A stretch of 64,000 nt of DNA from assembly GCF_003665095.1 (NCBI RefSeq), contig NZ_RCHV01000002.1:939501-1003500 (forward strand). Direction: 5' to 3'. The translations under genes and the position numbers were made by a program. The notes beneath the pieces were generated by a model, which was not told where the DNA came from, did not search any database, and saw nothing but the letters and a program-made list of their open reading frames with translations. This document shows, one piece after another, positions 50,991-59,449 of the stretch. Each line of letters starts with the position of its first letter. The first letter of the stretch is position 1. Source of the DNA: Streptomyces sp. Z26 (GTDB lineage: Bacteria > Actinomycetota > Actinomycetes > Streptomycetales > Streptomycetaceae).

Positions 50991-51995
50991 TCAGGGCCCG
51001 GCCCCCTCCTGCCGCGGCAGCGGCCCGGCCCGGTGGGCCTCCGCGTACGGAAGGAGGTCGAGCCCGCGGTGGTCGCAGTCGGCCGGACAGCCCAGGAAGC
51101 ACAGGCGCACCGTTCCGGCCGGGGCACCGAAGTCCCGTCCGTCGCCGACACGCAACGCGTGCCCGTGGCGTAGGTGGTCCACCGGCTCCTCCACGTCGAG
51201 TCGCAGCAGCACGCTGGCGCCGCCGTGCCGCGGGGCGCCGGAGACGGCAGCGGCGTGGGCGGTGAGCGCCGCCACTGTTCGGCAGCGGTCGAGCAGCCGT
51301 GAGAGGCCCCCGTCGGCGGCGAAGCGGGCCCAGGCCCGTTGCCAGACCGCCGGCGGGGCGGCGGCGCGCAGATGCGCCTCGACCGGCGGCGGCACCGTGT
51401 CACCGTGCAGCCACCCCAACCGGGCCCACGGCCCGGCGGCCTTGGCCATCGACCCGACGACGAACGCCCCCGGCACCCGGAGGGCGGCCGCGCTCCGGCC
51501 GGTGCCGAAGAACCGGTACGTCTCGTTCTGCACCAAGACGCCGCCGTCGTCGACGAAACGGGTCAGCCGCTCGACGGCCGGACGGTCCAGGCTCCAGCCG
51601 TCGGGGTTGCGCCACGGCGAGGTGATCCACAGCAGGTGCTCGCGGGCGGGGCGGGCGATCCGCAACGCCTCGTCGAGCTCCGCCCGGAGCACTTGGGCGC
51701 CGCACCGCTCGAAGGACGTGACGACGCCCGCATAGCTCGGCTTCTCCACGACGACCCGGCGCCCCAGGAGGGCGAACGACCCCACCAGGGGACGGATTCC
51801 GGAACTGACAAGCGGCCCGCCCTCCCCGGCGGGGAATCCGAGCACGGTGCCCAGCGCGGCCCGCAGTCCGGGGTCGCCCCGCCAGGGCGGCCGGGTGTCC
51901 CAGCCCGGCTCGCGGGCCGCCCGCCCGAGGCAGTGCCGCCACAGCTCCGCCAGATCGTCCGGCCACGGGTACGGGGCCCCGGTCACGTCGTGCAT
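50991..51995 (-). CDS. Fold-type I PLP aminotransferase-like enzyme
   Basis: A 334-residue protein with class I/II aminotransferase features: VVVEKPSYAGVVTSFERCGAQV, LLWITSPWRNPDGW in place of the usual Asn-Pro-xx-Pro-Thr-Gly loop, VLVQNETYRFF where the cofactor Asp and Tyr are expected (the Asp looks replaced by Asn), and MAKAAGPWARLGWLHG with the PLP Lys and substrate-binding Arg. The changed loop and Asn suggest a specialised or altered reaction. ATG at 51995 overlaps the upstream HEPN-like gene (TGATG). It converges on the pyrophosphatase-like gene with 30 bases between them. Confidence 0.75.
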   Translation of the reverse strand: MHDVTGAPYPWPDDLAELWRHCLGRAAREPGWDTRPPWRGDPGLRAALGTVLGFPAGEGGPLVSSGIRPLVGSFALLGRRVVVEKPSYAGVVTSFERCGAQVLRAELDEALRIARPAREHLLWITSPWRNPDGWSLDRPAVERLTRFVDDGGVLVQNETYRFFGTGRSAAALRVPGAFVVGSMAKAAGPWARLGWLHGDTVPPPVEAHLRAAAPPAVWQRAWARFAADGGLSRLLDRCRTVAALTAHAAAVSGAPRHGGASVLLRLDVEEPVDHLRHGHALRVGDGRDFGAPAGTVRLCFLGCPADCDHRGLDLLPYAEAHRAGPLPRQEGAGP

Positions 51996-52501
51996 CAGAG
52001 CCCCGAACGGTCCCAGTCCAGCGCCCCGAGTCCGCGCGCGGCCCGGAAGCGGCCGACCTGCGCGGTGGCCCGTACGGTGGCGGCGTACCGCCCGGCCCGC
52101 CGTATCACCGGCAACTCGAACGGCAGCCGCGCGCGGAGCGCGCCGTCGTGCTCTGCGACAGCCGCGTGCGCGTCCTCGGCGTCGGCCGCGGTGGCCCCGT
52201 AGGAGAGCGGCAGGGCACGCAGGGCCGCCGCCACGGGGTGGGCGGACGAGGCGACGAGCGCGTGCAGGTGCTCCCGCTCGGGCACTCCCCTCATCCCGTC
52301 CAGGCAGCAGTGGCACACGAGGATCGCCTGCAACGCCTTCGCGCACGCCTCGACACACAGGTCCCAGTCGCCCGTGGACCGCGCCGCCTCGATGTCGTCC
52401 AGCGTGGGGTCGACCGAACGGGCGTAACGCCAGGCCGCGTTGGCCCCGTGCGTCGCGAGCCACGGGCCGTCGACACCGTCCTGTGGGGAGAGGACCGTCA
52501 T
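51995..52501 (-). CDS. Small helical protein, HEPN-like
   Basis: A 168-residue all-helical protein. The helix pair AARSTGDWDLCVEACAKALQAILVCHCCLDG has the look of a HEPN domain, and an Arg-x6-His arrangement (RGVPEREH) follows. It is enclosed by overlapping codons with a nucleotidyltransferase gene upstream (ATGA) and an aminotransferase downstream (TGATG). HEPN proteins often pair with minimal nucleotidyltransferases, as in HEPN/MNT systems, which is why I make this tentative call. The position inside a biosynthetic operon argues instead for a carrier or scaffold role. Confidence 0.5.
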   Translation of the reverse strand: MTVLSPQDGVDGPWLATHGANAAWRYARSVDPTLDDIEAARSTGDWDLCVEACAKALQAILVCHCCLDGMRGVPEREHLHALVASSAHPVAAALRALPLSYGATAADAEDAHAAVAEHDGALRARLPFELPVIRRAGRYAATVRATAQVGRFRAARGLGALDWDRSGL

Positions 52502-53487
52502 CCCTGCAACCTCCTGTTCACCGCGTCCGGATCGGCGATCACGTCCAGTTGGGCACGCCGCAAGGCGTCCAGCAGCCGCCCCGGCGAGTGCTCCCGCAGC
52601 ACTGTCACGAGGGGGCCCTCGGCTTCCAGCCACTCGGTGAACAGGCGGTCGTACCGGTTGGCCAGGAAGCTCCGCCCGGCCAGGTCGGTACGGTGCAGGC
52701 CCTCGGCGGGGCGGACGCGGACCGCCGCCAGGGCGTCGGCCGGCGTCCAGCCGAGCCGGGCGAGCAGTGCGGCGCCGCCGTCGGCGGGCGCTCCGGGAGC
52801 GGGCAGCGGCAACCCGAGGCGGCGGGCGCGCGCGGGCAGCCACTTCTCCCCCGTGGTCACCTCGCCCGCGGCCCGGCAGTGCACCTCCAGCACACCGCGC
52901 GCCGCACGGTTCCACAGGTAGTCGGAGGCCTGCGCGGTCCAGCCGTCCGCCCCGTCGCGCGCGGCACGTTCGGCGAGGAGCGCGACGGCGACCTCCGTCA
53001 GGGCCCGGTCGAGGGCTTGCCGGACGACGGCGGGCAGCAGCACCCGGACCTCGTCGTCGGAGAACACCGCCCCGGTCCCGGCCTCCAGCGGCGCGGCGTG
53101 CACCCAGCGGCAGAGCCAGCGCCGTTGAGCGCCCCGTACCGCGGGCTCCAGGGCGACCCGGCCGAAGGGCAGGTCCGCGACCGGGACCGCGCTCAGCCGG
53201 GCGACCTCGCGGGCGGGCCATCGGGCGGGGTACAGCTCCACGTCCACAGCGGTTTCGCCCGCGTGGAGCAGCCGGGGCCCGACGGGCTCGTCCAGCCCGT
53301 CGACCATGATGTGCACGTCCACGTCGCTGCGGGCGTTGCCGAAGCCGGAGGCGAGGGAACCGACGAGGTAGCGCGGTCCGTCCGCCTTCTCGTCGTCGAG
53401 GAGTGCGACGATCCGATCGGTGGTCAGTCCGACCGTTGCCAGCGCCTGTGCGGCACGGGGCGGCCGGGGCCGTACGGAGTCGCTCAT
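52498..53487 (-). CDS. Nucleotidyltransferase (Pol-beta/MNT fold)
   Basis: A 329-residue protein with a nucleotidyltransferase core at residues 40-95: YLVGSLASGFGNARSDVDVHIMV has the GS motif and the Asp-x-Asp metal pair, and AVDVELYP supplies the third acidic residue. The remaining two thirds are helical and unassigned. Such enzymes adenylylate small molecules (aminoglycoside/lincosamide type) or proteins. It overlaps by four bases with a second, different nucleotidyltransferase upstream and with the HEPN-like gene downstream. Possible roles are activation of a biosynthetic intermediate or self-protection. Confidence 0.78.
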   Translation of the reverse strand: MSDSVRPRPPRAAQALATVGLTTDRIVALLDDEKADGPRYLVGSLASGFGNARSDVDVHIMVDGLDEPVGPRLLHAGETAVDVELYPARWPAREVARLSAVPVADLPFGRVALEPAVRGAQRRWLCRWVHAAPLEAGTGAVFSDDEVRVLLPAVVRQALDRALTEVAVALLAERAARDGADGWTAQASDYLWNRAARGVLEVHCRAAGEVTTGEKWLPARARRLGLPLPAPGAPADGGAALLARLGWTPADALAAVRVRPAEGLHRTDLAGRSFLANRYDRLFTEWLEAEGPLVTVLREHSPGRLLDALRRAQLDVIADPDAVNRRLQG

Positions 53488-54881
53488 CGCTCCGCCTTCC
53501 CCGCGTCGCGGACCACCGTGCGCGGCAGCACGCCCCACACCGTCGAGACGAAGACGGAGGAGCCGTGGGTCAGCGTGCGACGGCCGGGCGACCAGCGCAG
53601 CCCGTCGTCCGGCGCGCCCGATCCGGTGCGGTGCCCGGTCGGGGGCGCGGGCGCGGCGGTGTCCGCGGGAGGCGCGAGCGGGTCGCCGGGCCACAGGTCG
53701 CCCGCGTCCGCGCCCTCGCGGCGGAGCGCGCGGGCCAGTTCGAGGGGGACGAGCCGTACACAGCGCCACGGGGCGGGCCGACGCGGCAGCGCGGGCGCCG
53801 CGAGCACCCTCGGACGGGTGGGCAGGACGTAGAAGGCGAAGGCACCGAGGACGGCACCGGCGCGGGCCGGGAGCGAGCCGGTGTGCGCCCCGGCCTGCCC
53901 GAAGGCCCGGCCGGTGGTGCGCAGCACGCGGACGGGCGCGGTGCGGCGCATCAGTCCGGTGGCGACGACCGGCCGGGCGGCGCGGCCGGGACCGGCCGCC
54001 ACCAGGTGCTCCAGGACGCCGCGCTGGTCGTCGTCGGTGCGGGTGATCTCCAGGACGACGCGTGCGATGCCCGCCAGGTGCCCGCCCAGCGCGGCGCGCC
54101 GGGCGTCGGCCACGAGGGCGGCGGTCTCCTCCGGGCGGAGCGTACGGGCAGCGACCCAGAGGTCGTTGACGTCCTTGACCGTGATGTGGACGTCCCCGCC
54201 GCTGTTGCCCAGCATCGGCCGCAGGTTCGCGACCGGCGGCAGCGGGCGCAGGCCCGGTCGGGTCGGCGCGGGCAGCGGCAGCAGTCCGCAGTGGCCGGTG
54301 GAGTAACCGGGGCCGAAGTGGAGGTCCACGGCGGCGAATCCGTCCGGTCCCGTGAGCTTGTACTGCCCGTAGGGCGTACCGTCCGAGGTCTGCTTGATCC
54401 ACGGCAGCTCCCCGTGGTCGGTACGGTAGCCGTGCCGCCGCAGCCGGTCCGCGAGCGCCAGTGCCTCGTTCGCCGTGGTGACGCAGACGTCCGCGTCACG
54501 CAGTTCGCGCAGCCTGGGCTCCGGGTAGTCGGCCCGGCTGGAGAGGCCCTTGATGCCCCACACCGGGATGCCGAGTTCCGTCCCGAGGCGGTCGAGCAGC
54601 CCGGTCGCGGCGTCCAGCGTGGCGGCGCGCCTGATCCGCTCGGCCACGAAGGGCTCCAGTTCGCGGGTGAGTCCCGTTTCGTCGGGCACGGTGGCGAGGT
54701 GGTCGGCGGCGACGAGTACGGCACGGTTACGCCGGATCACGTCGGCGACGCGGTCCAGCGGGCGCACGCCGCTGCGGACCAGTGCGGCGATCCGGTGCAG
54801 CGTCTCCGCGACCGGCGAGGCGGGGGCGACGGCTCCCAGTTGCAGTTCCGGGAAGTCGGCCGGGGCAGGGCGGCGGGGCAT
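53484..54881 (-). CDS. Nucleotidyltransferase-family protein (NTP_transf_5-like)
   Basis: A 465-residue protein resembling the NTP_transf_5 family. The segment VWGIKGLSSRADYPEPRLRELRDADVCV (KG...R..D.D pattern) is the family core, followed by VDLHFG and a long helical/loop part (DVHITVKDVNDLWVAART). Related proteins occur as accessories in RiPP, particularly lasso peptide, clusters together with HprK-like kinases, and an HprK-like kinase is present here at 61276-62328. ATG at 54881 with AGGAG six bases upstream. First gene of a four-gene overlapping operon, divergent from the cytosine-deaminase-like gene. Confidence 0.7.
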   Translation of the reverse strand: MPRRPAPADFPELQLGAVAPASPVAETLHRIAALVRSGVRPLDRVADVIRRNRAVLVAADHLATVPDETGLTRELEPFVAERIRRAATLDAATGLLDRLGTELGIPVWGIKGLSSRADYPEPRLRELRDADVCVTTANEALALADRLRRHGYRTDHGELPWIKQTSDGTPYGQYKLTGPDGFAAVDLHFGPGYSTGHCGLLPLPAPTRPGLRPLPPVANLRPMLGNSGGDVHITVKDVNDLWVAARTLRPEETAALVADARRAALGGHLAGIARVVLEITRTDDDQRGVLEHLVAAGPGRAARPVVATGLMRRTAPVRVLRTTGRAFGQAGAHTGSLPARAGAVLGAFAFYVLPTRPRVLAAPALPRRPAPWRCVRLVPLELARALRREGADAGDLWPGDPLAPPADTAAPAPPTGHRTGSGAPDDGLRWSPGRRTLTHGSSVFVSTVWGVLPRTVVRDAGKAER

Positions 54882-54965
54882 GGTGGTCTCCTGGCAGGAG
54901 TCGACGGTTCGGGAGGGCCTGCTCGCCGGAGCGGGGCGGGAGGACGGAGCGGCGACAATCGGGGA

Positions 54966-56297
54966 ATGACGACACGATCGGCCCGCGGAGCGGGCGAAGC
55001 GTCGGAACCGGCGCAACTGGTGGTGCGGAACGCCCGGTTGGCCGGCCGTACGGAGACGGTGGACATCCTGGTGCGGGACGGGAGGTTCGCCCGGATCGGC
55101 GCCCCGTCCGACCGTGGCGCGCCGGTCGCCGCCCGGGTCGTCGACGCCGACGGGCGGCTGGTGGTGCCTCCGTTCGTCGACGCCCACATGCATCTGGACT
55201 CCGCGCTCACCCTGGACCCGGCCGACCCCAACCGTTCGGGAACGCTGCGTGAGGGCATCGCGGTATGGGGGCGGGGCAAGGCCCGTCTGACGGGCCGGCA
55301 GATCCACCGCAACGCGCGTGAGGTGCTGCGCTGGATGGTCGCCGCGGGCACCCTGCACGTGCGCTGCCACGTGGACGTGGGTCCGGGCGCACCCGACGCG
55401 TTGAGCGCTCTGGCCGACCTGCGGGACCAGGCACGCGGCGTCTGCGACGTGCAGCTGGTGGCCTTCCCCCAGGACGGGCTGCTGCGGGAGCCGGGCCAGC
55501 GCGCGGCGCTGCGCGCCGCCATGTCCCGGGGGTGCGACGTGGTCGGTGGAATCCCGCACTACGAGCGCACGCCCCAGGACGCGGAACGGCACGTCAAAGA
55601 GATCTTCGACGTGGCGCAGGAGTTCGACGCCGACCTGGACCCGCACTGCGACGAGACCGACGATCCGGGCTCCCGTCTGGCCGAGGTGGTGGCCCGGGAG
55701 GCGCTCGCCCGCGGCTGGCAGGGCCGGGTCGCACTCGGACACTGCACCGCCATGGCCGCCTATCCCCCGGACGTCCTGGCTTCGGCGGCCGGGCTGCTCG
55801 CCCGCGCCGACATCGCGGTGGTCGCCAACCCGATGGTCAACGCGGTGCTCCAGGGCCGCGGGGACCCCCCGCCGGTGCGCCGCGGCATGGCGCCCGTGAG
55901 GCAGCTGCTGGAGGCAGGCGTCACGGTGGCGTACGGGCAGGACTCGGTCCTCGACGCCTGGTTGCCGCTGGGCACCGGGGACATGCTCGCGGTGGCCCAA
56001 CTGGGCGCGCTCCTCGGTCACCTCACCGGGTACGAGCAGCTGGCCGGGGCCCTCGACCTGGTGACCCTCGCGGGAGCGCGGGTGATGCGGCTCGGCGAGC
56101 GCCACGGCATCGTCGAGGGCCGCCCCGCCGACTTCGTGCTGTTGGACGCCCGCGACCCGGTGGAGGCGCTGCGGCTGCTGCCCGCCCGGCTGCGCGTGGT
56201 GCGGCACGGACGCGAGGTCGCCCGGACCAGCAGCCCGCGCGGCGAGCTGATCGGCGGGTTCGCGCCCGGCCCGGTGGACCTCGGCCGTCACCGCTGA
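54966..56297 (+). CDS. Cytosine deaminase-like amidohydrolase
   Basis: A 443-residue amidohydrolase of the CodA/creatinine-deaminase branch. Motifs in order are DAHMHLDSAL (His74, His76), CHVDVGPG, DLDPHCDETDDPGSR matching the CodA active-site segment HCDExDD, VALGHCTAM, and VAYGQDSVLDAWLPLGTGDM (metal Asp; CodA has GHDDVFDPWYPLGTGNM). This points to deamination or hydrolysis of a pyrimidine-like ring. With a CMP hydroxymethylase/N-glycosidase pair in the next operon, 5-hydroxymethylcytosine or a thiamine-pyrimidine relative is a candidate substrate. Its 3' end overlaps the convergent TenA-like gene by ten bases. Confidence 0.82.
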   Translation: MTTRSARGAGEASEPAQLVVRNARLAGRTETVDILVRDGRFARIGAPSDRGAPVAARVVDADGRLVVPPFVDAHMHLDSALTLDPADPNRSGTLREGIAVWGRGKARLTGRQIHRNAREVLRWMVAAGTLHVRCHVDVGPGAPDALSALADLRDQARGVCDVQLVAFPQDGLLREPGQRAALRAAMSRGCDVVGGIPHYERTPQDAERHVKEIFDVAQEFDADLDPHCDETDDPGSRLAEVVAREALARGWQGRVALGHCTAMAAYPPDVLASAAGLLARADIAVVANPMVNAVLQGRGDPPPVRRGMAPVRQLLEAGVTVAYGQDSVLDAWLPLGTGDMLAVAQLGALLGHLTGYEQLAGALDLVTLAGARVMRLGERHGIVEGRPADFVLLDARDPVEALRLLPARLRVVRHGREVARTSSPRGELIGGFAPGPVDLGRHR

Positions 56298-57013
56298 CCC
56301 TCCGCGCCGACCGCGCGGGCGGCCCGGGCCACCGCGCCGCCCGGCCACTCCCCGTCGAGTCCCCACGCCGCGTCGAAGACCCGTACCTGGTGTTCCAAGC
56401 TGCGCCGGTAGAGCCGTCGCAGGGCGGCCCGTTCGGCGGGGCCCCCTTCGGCGGCGGCCTCCTCCACCACGCGGGCGTGCGCCGCGCACATCTCGGTACG
56501 GGTGCGCCGTGTGTACATGTCCGCCCAGCGGCGGTACGTGGGCGGGCCGGGGATCTCCCGGTCCGCGAACCGCGCGCCGATCACCTCGGTGAAGAGCGAG
56601 CACGGATAGACGGCGGCGGCGATCTGGGCGAAGGTGCCCTCGTAGCCCACGCGGACCAGGTGGTTGAGGTAGCCCTCGCGCGCCGGGGAGCAGGTCCACC
56701 GGTCGGCGGCGAGTTCGCCGGGATGTCCGAGCTCCTCGACGAGGGAGCGTTTCTCGTCGAGTTCCCCGGTTGTGGACAGGTCGTCCAGGACGTGGGCGGC
56801 CGCCTTGGCCCACGGGTGCCCGACGGGGGCCTTGGCGATGCCCAGGGCGAGGGTGCGGTTGAACTCGGCGACGTGCGGTCCGTCGTCGAGCTGGAAGAAG
56901 ACGAAGCGCTCCGGGCTGAGGGAGCCCGCCGCCATGGCCTCGATCCACGGGTGGTGGCGGTACGCCTCCCAGACGTCGGCGCAGTGCCGTCGGCACTCCT
57001 GGAGGAAGTTCAC
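56288..57013 (-). CDS. TenA / thiaminase II-like protein
   Basis: A 241-residue haem-oxygenase-like helical protein of the TenA/THI-4/PQQC group. It shows [59 protein letters not shown] with the conserved catalytic Cys138, and a C-terminal helix [14 protein letters not shown]. TenA hydrolyses aminopyrimidines or thiamine at the pyrimidine methylene. The Glu that normally precedes the FWDxA-type helix end seems to be Gln or shifted, so chemistry may differ. GTG start overlaps the FAD-oxidase stop (GTGA). It is the last gene of the nine-gene operon. Confidence 0.82.
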   Translation of the reverse strand: MNFLQECRRHCADVWEAYRHHPWIEAMAAGSLSPERFVFFQLDDGPHVAEFNRTLALGIAKAPVGHPWAKAAAHVLDDLSTTGELDEKRSLVEELGHPGELAADRWTCSPAREGYLNHLVRVGYEGTFAQIAAAVYPCSLFTEVIGARFADREIPGPPTYRRWADMYTRRTRTEMCAAHARVVEEAAAEGGPAERAALRRLYRRSLEHQVRVFDAAWGLDGEWPGGAVARAARAVGAEGQR

Positions 57014-58131
57014 CACTGCTCCTTCCCTCGTGTGAACCGGAACGGGGCGAGCCGGGCCTCCTGCTCCGCCGCGGATGCGGTCCGCCCGTCCTGATCGGCG
57101 ACGAGCAGGTCGACGAGCAGATCGGCCGAACCGGGACCGGCGATGTAGCCCTCGCCGCCGTGTCCGAAGCAGCCGTAGAGGCCGGATGCCAGGCGGCCGA
57201 CGACGGGGGCGCGATCCGGCAGGAACGGGCGCAGGCCGCCGCGTCGGGCGGTGATCCGCAGCCGGGCCGTACCGGGGAGCAGGGCGTCGGCGCGGTGCAG
57301 GATGCGCGTGGCGAGATCGTCCGGCTCCGCCTCGTCGTGCGGGTACCAGGAACCTCCGAGGACGAGGCCGCCGCCCGGCACCTGGTGGGCCAGCAGCGCC
57401 ACCGACCGGGGAACGCCGACCACCGACTCGGCCAGGACGCGTCCGAGGACGAACGGCGCGGGTTCGGTGACGACCACGCTTCCGCTCACCGCGGTGAGCG
57501 GGACGCGCAGCCCGAGCGGGGCGAGCAGCGACGGCGTGCCGACCCCGGCGGCGACCACGACGCGGGGCGCCGTGAGCCGCTCCCCGTCGGCACGTACGAC
57601 GGCCCAGCCGGCCGCGCCCGCCTCCTCCAACCGGAGCGGGCCGAGGCCCAGGCGCAGCACCGCCCCGGCGCCGACCGCCTCGGCCAGCAGCGCGCCGACG
57701 ACCGCCGCCGGTTCGACGCGGCGGCCCTCGGCGAGCAGCAGGCCCCTCTCGACGGCGGGGCCGAGCGCGGGTTCCAGCGCGCGCGCCTCCTCCCCGGTGA
57801 GCACCGTGGCGTCCGGGAAGGCGCGCGGCGCTCCGCCGTCGGACGCCGCGCCGGGTGCGGAGAGGACCAGCGTGCCGGGGGGTTCGGCGTCCCAGGGCAT
57901 CCCGGTGCGTGCCGCGAGTTCCGTGTAGAGGGCCAGGCTGCGCCGCCACAGCGGTCGCAGCACCGGCGCGGGCGGAACCAACTGGCCCTGCGCGCCGAGC
58001 GACGCCCCCGACCCGGCCGTCCCGGAGTCGAGCAGGGTGACGGCGGCTCCCCGGCGCGCGAGCAGCCAGGCCGTGGAGAGACCGACGACTCCCGCGCCCA
58101 GGACGGCCACGTCGCAGCGGGGCGGGGTCAC
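57010..58131 (-). CDS. FAD-dependent amine/amino-acid oxidase (DAO family, ThiO-like)
   Basis: A 373-residue flavoenzyme. The N-terminal dinucleotide fold is [21 protein letters not shown] followed by an acidic strand end (LLDSG), and ASLGAQGQL and a C-terminal [19 protein letters not shown] complete the DAO pattern. The family oxidises glycine, sarcosine and D-amino acids. In thiamine operons ThiO makes dehydroglycine, but no ThiG or ThiS is visible here. Overlap with a ThiD-like gene upstream and a TenA-like gene downstream suggests oxidation of an amine attached to, or to be joined with, the pyrimidine. GTG start at 58131 (or 58134). Confidence 0.82.
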   Translation of the reverse strand: MTPPRCDVAVLGAGVVGLSTAWLLARRGAAVTLLDSGTAGSGASLGAQGQLVPPAPVLRPLWRRSLALYTELAARTGMPWDAEPPGTLVLSAPGAASDGGAPRAFPDATVLTGEEARALEPALGPAVERGLLLAEGRRVEPAAVVGALLAEAVGAGAVLRLGLGPLRLEEAGAAGWAVVRADGERLTAPRVVVAAGVGTPSLLAPLGLRVPLTAVSGSVVVTEPAPFVLGRVLAESVVGVPRSVALLAHQVPGGGLVLGGSWYPHDEAEPDDLATRILHRADALLPGTARLRITARRGGLRPFLPDRAPVVGRLASGLYGCFGHGGEGYIAGPGSADLLVDLLVADQDGRTASAAEQEARLAPFRFTRGKEQW

Positions 58132-58952
58132 CACGGCGGGCCTTCGCGGTCCGGCTCGACGGGGTGCAGCTCGACCGGGTGGCGGCCGGACCCGATGTCC
58201 GCGGCGCCGCGTTCGATGGCGAGCGAGACGGCGGCGTGCGCGGTGCGCGCGGCACGGGTCAGCGGCATGCCCTGGGCGAGGAAGGCGGTGAGCAGCGCGG
58301 AGTGCGCGCAGCCGGCGCCATGGTCGCAACCGGAGGCACGGCGGGGGCCGGTGATCTCGTGGTGTCGTTCGCCGTCGAAGAGCACGTCGCCCGCACCGGT
58401 GGAGAAGGCGTCGGTGACGAGGGCGGCGCGGGCGCCGAGTTCGACAATCGCCTCGGCCAGTTTCCTCGGGTCCGTCCCCTCCCCCAGGCCCGTCAGCCGC
58501 CGGGCCTCGGCCAGGTTGGGGGTCGCCACCCAGGTCAGCGGCAGCAGTCCCTCGCGTACGGCGGTCACCGCGTCCTCGTCACCGCCGAGTGCGGAGCCGG
58601 CCGCGCTCACCATGACCGGGTCGAGGACCACCGGCACGTCGTCCAGCCAGACCAGCCGGTCCACCAGCAGCCAGACCAGTTCGGCGCTCCAGGTGGTGCC
58701 GATCTTCACTCCGTCCGTGCCGATGTCCTCCAGTACCGCCTCGATCTGGTGGCCGACCATGTCGGTGGCGACCGACGCCGTGGCGGTCACGCCCCGCGTG
58801 TTCTGCGCCGTCACACCGACGACTGCGCTGGTGCCGTGGACACCGGCCCGGGCGAACGCCTTGAGGTCGCCCTGGATGCCCGCTCCGCCGCCGGAGTCGG
58901 AGGAACCGATGGTGAGGCAGCGCGTGCGCGGTCGGCCCCGGGCGCCGCTCAC
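58128..58952 (-). CDS. ThiD-like hydroxymethylpyrimidine (phosphate) kinase
   Basis: A 274-residue ribokinase-fold kinase of the ThiD family. [18 protein letters not shown] near the N terminus, [34 protein letters not shown] and the anion-hole region [19 protein letters not shown] with its Cys match HMP/HMP-P kinases. ThiD phosphorylates 4-amino-5-hydroxymethyl-2-methylpyrimidine twice. In this operon the likely acceptor is the 5-hydroxymethylcytosine made by the two preceding enzymes, which would convert the hydroxymethyl group into a leaving group. This is inference. GTG start overlaps the upstream stop (GTGA). It could also be a pathway-dedicated copy working on true HMP. Confidence 0.88.
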   Translation of the reverse strand: MSGARGRPRTRCLTIGSSDSGGGAGIQGDLKAFARAGVHGTSAVVGVTAQNTRGVTATASVATDMVGHQIEAVLEDIGTDGVKIGTTWSAELVWLLVDRLVWLDDVPVVLDPVMVSAAGSALGGDEDAVTAVREGLLPLTWVATPNLAEARRLTGLGEGTDPRKLAEAIVELGARAALVTDAFSTGAGDVLFDGERHHEITGPRRASGCDHGAGCAHSALLTAFLAQGMPLTRAARTAHAAVSLAIERGAADIGSGRHPVELHPVEPDREGPPW

Positions 58953-59449
58953 GCCGGCGCCCCGGCCGCGGTTGCGGTTGCGGTTGCGGTTGCGGCCACC
59001 ACGGCCTCGCACACGGCCTCGGTGTCACCGGCGTGCTCCAGGAGCCGTACGGGGGCGATCTCGGGCAGTCCGGCGACGAGCGCCGCGCACTCGGTGCCGG
59101 GCTCCACCAAGACGACCGTGGGGCGGCCGAGCGCGGAGGCCCAGCCGAGCTCCACATGGGTCCCCGGGGAGGCGGGCCGACCCGGGAAGGCCACGAACAC
59201 CGAGCAGTCCCGCATCCACTCCCAGTCGCGGCGGGTGCATTCGCGTTCACTGACCAGGGCGCCGCCCCAGCCCTCGGTCCGGTGGGCGCTGAACACCCGC
59301 CAGCCGCGTTCCTCGAACGCGTCGATCAACGTGGTGTAGCGGGTCCGGTCCGCCGCGGAGAGCTCTCCGGTGACCGGGTCGATCAACCCCTTGAAGGGGC
59401 CGCCGAGGAACACGGTGAGGCGGGGGAGCCCCCGTTCAGACTGCGGCAT
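58949..59449 (-). CDS. MilB/BcmB-type CMP (hydroxymethyl-CMP) N-glycosidase
   Basis: A 166-residue protein of the nucleoside 2-deoxyribosyltransferase superfamily. [13 protein letters not shown], a [12 protein letters not shown] segment, and [26 protein letters not shown] with the catalytic Glu100 agree closely with my recollection of MilB of mildiomycin synthesis, which hydrolyses hydroxymethyl-CMP to 5-hydroxymethylcytosine and ribose-5-phosphate. The thymidylate-synthase homologue immediately upstream (14-base overlap) is the expected partner. The C-terminal Ala-Thr repeat is encoded by a GTTGCG repeat. ATG at 59449. Of all single genes here this gives the clearest pathway clue. Confidence 0.86.
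   Translation of the reverse strand: MPQSERGLPRLTVFLGGPFKGLIDPVTGELSAADRTRYTTLIDAFEERGWRVFSAHRTEGWGGALVSERECTRRDWEWMRDCSVFVAFPGRPASPGTHVELGWASALGRPTVVLVEPGTECAALVAGLPEIAPVRLLEHAGDTEAVCEAVVAATATATATAAGAPA
58971..58994 (-). repeat. GTTGCG hexanucleotide repeat, four units
   Basis: Four perfect GTTGCG units in frame within the last codons of the MilB-like gene, encoding alternating Ala and Thr. Unit-number changes would not shift the frame. Confidence 0.9.

Noticed and set aside
50960..51004. Hairpin between the pyrophosphatase-like and aminotransferase genes
   Set aside because: Only 8-bp arms with a long loop, and it extends into coding sequence; too weak to list as a terminator.
57010..58131. 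Calling the FAD enzyme a true ThiO of thiamine synthesis
   Set aside because: No ThiG, ThiS, ThiF, ThiE or ThiC is present, and the neighbours point to a dedicated pathway.
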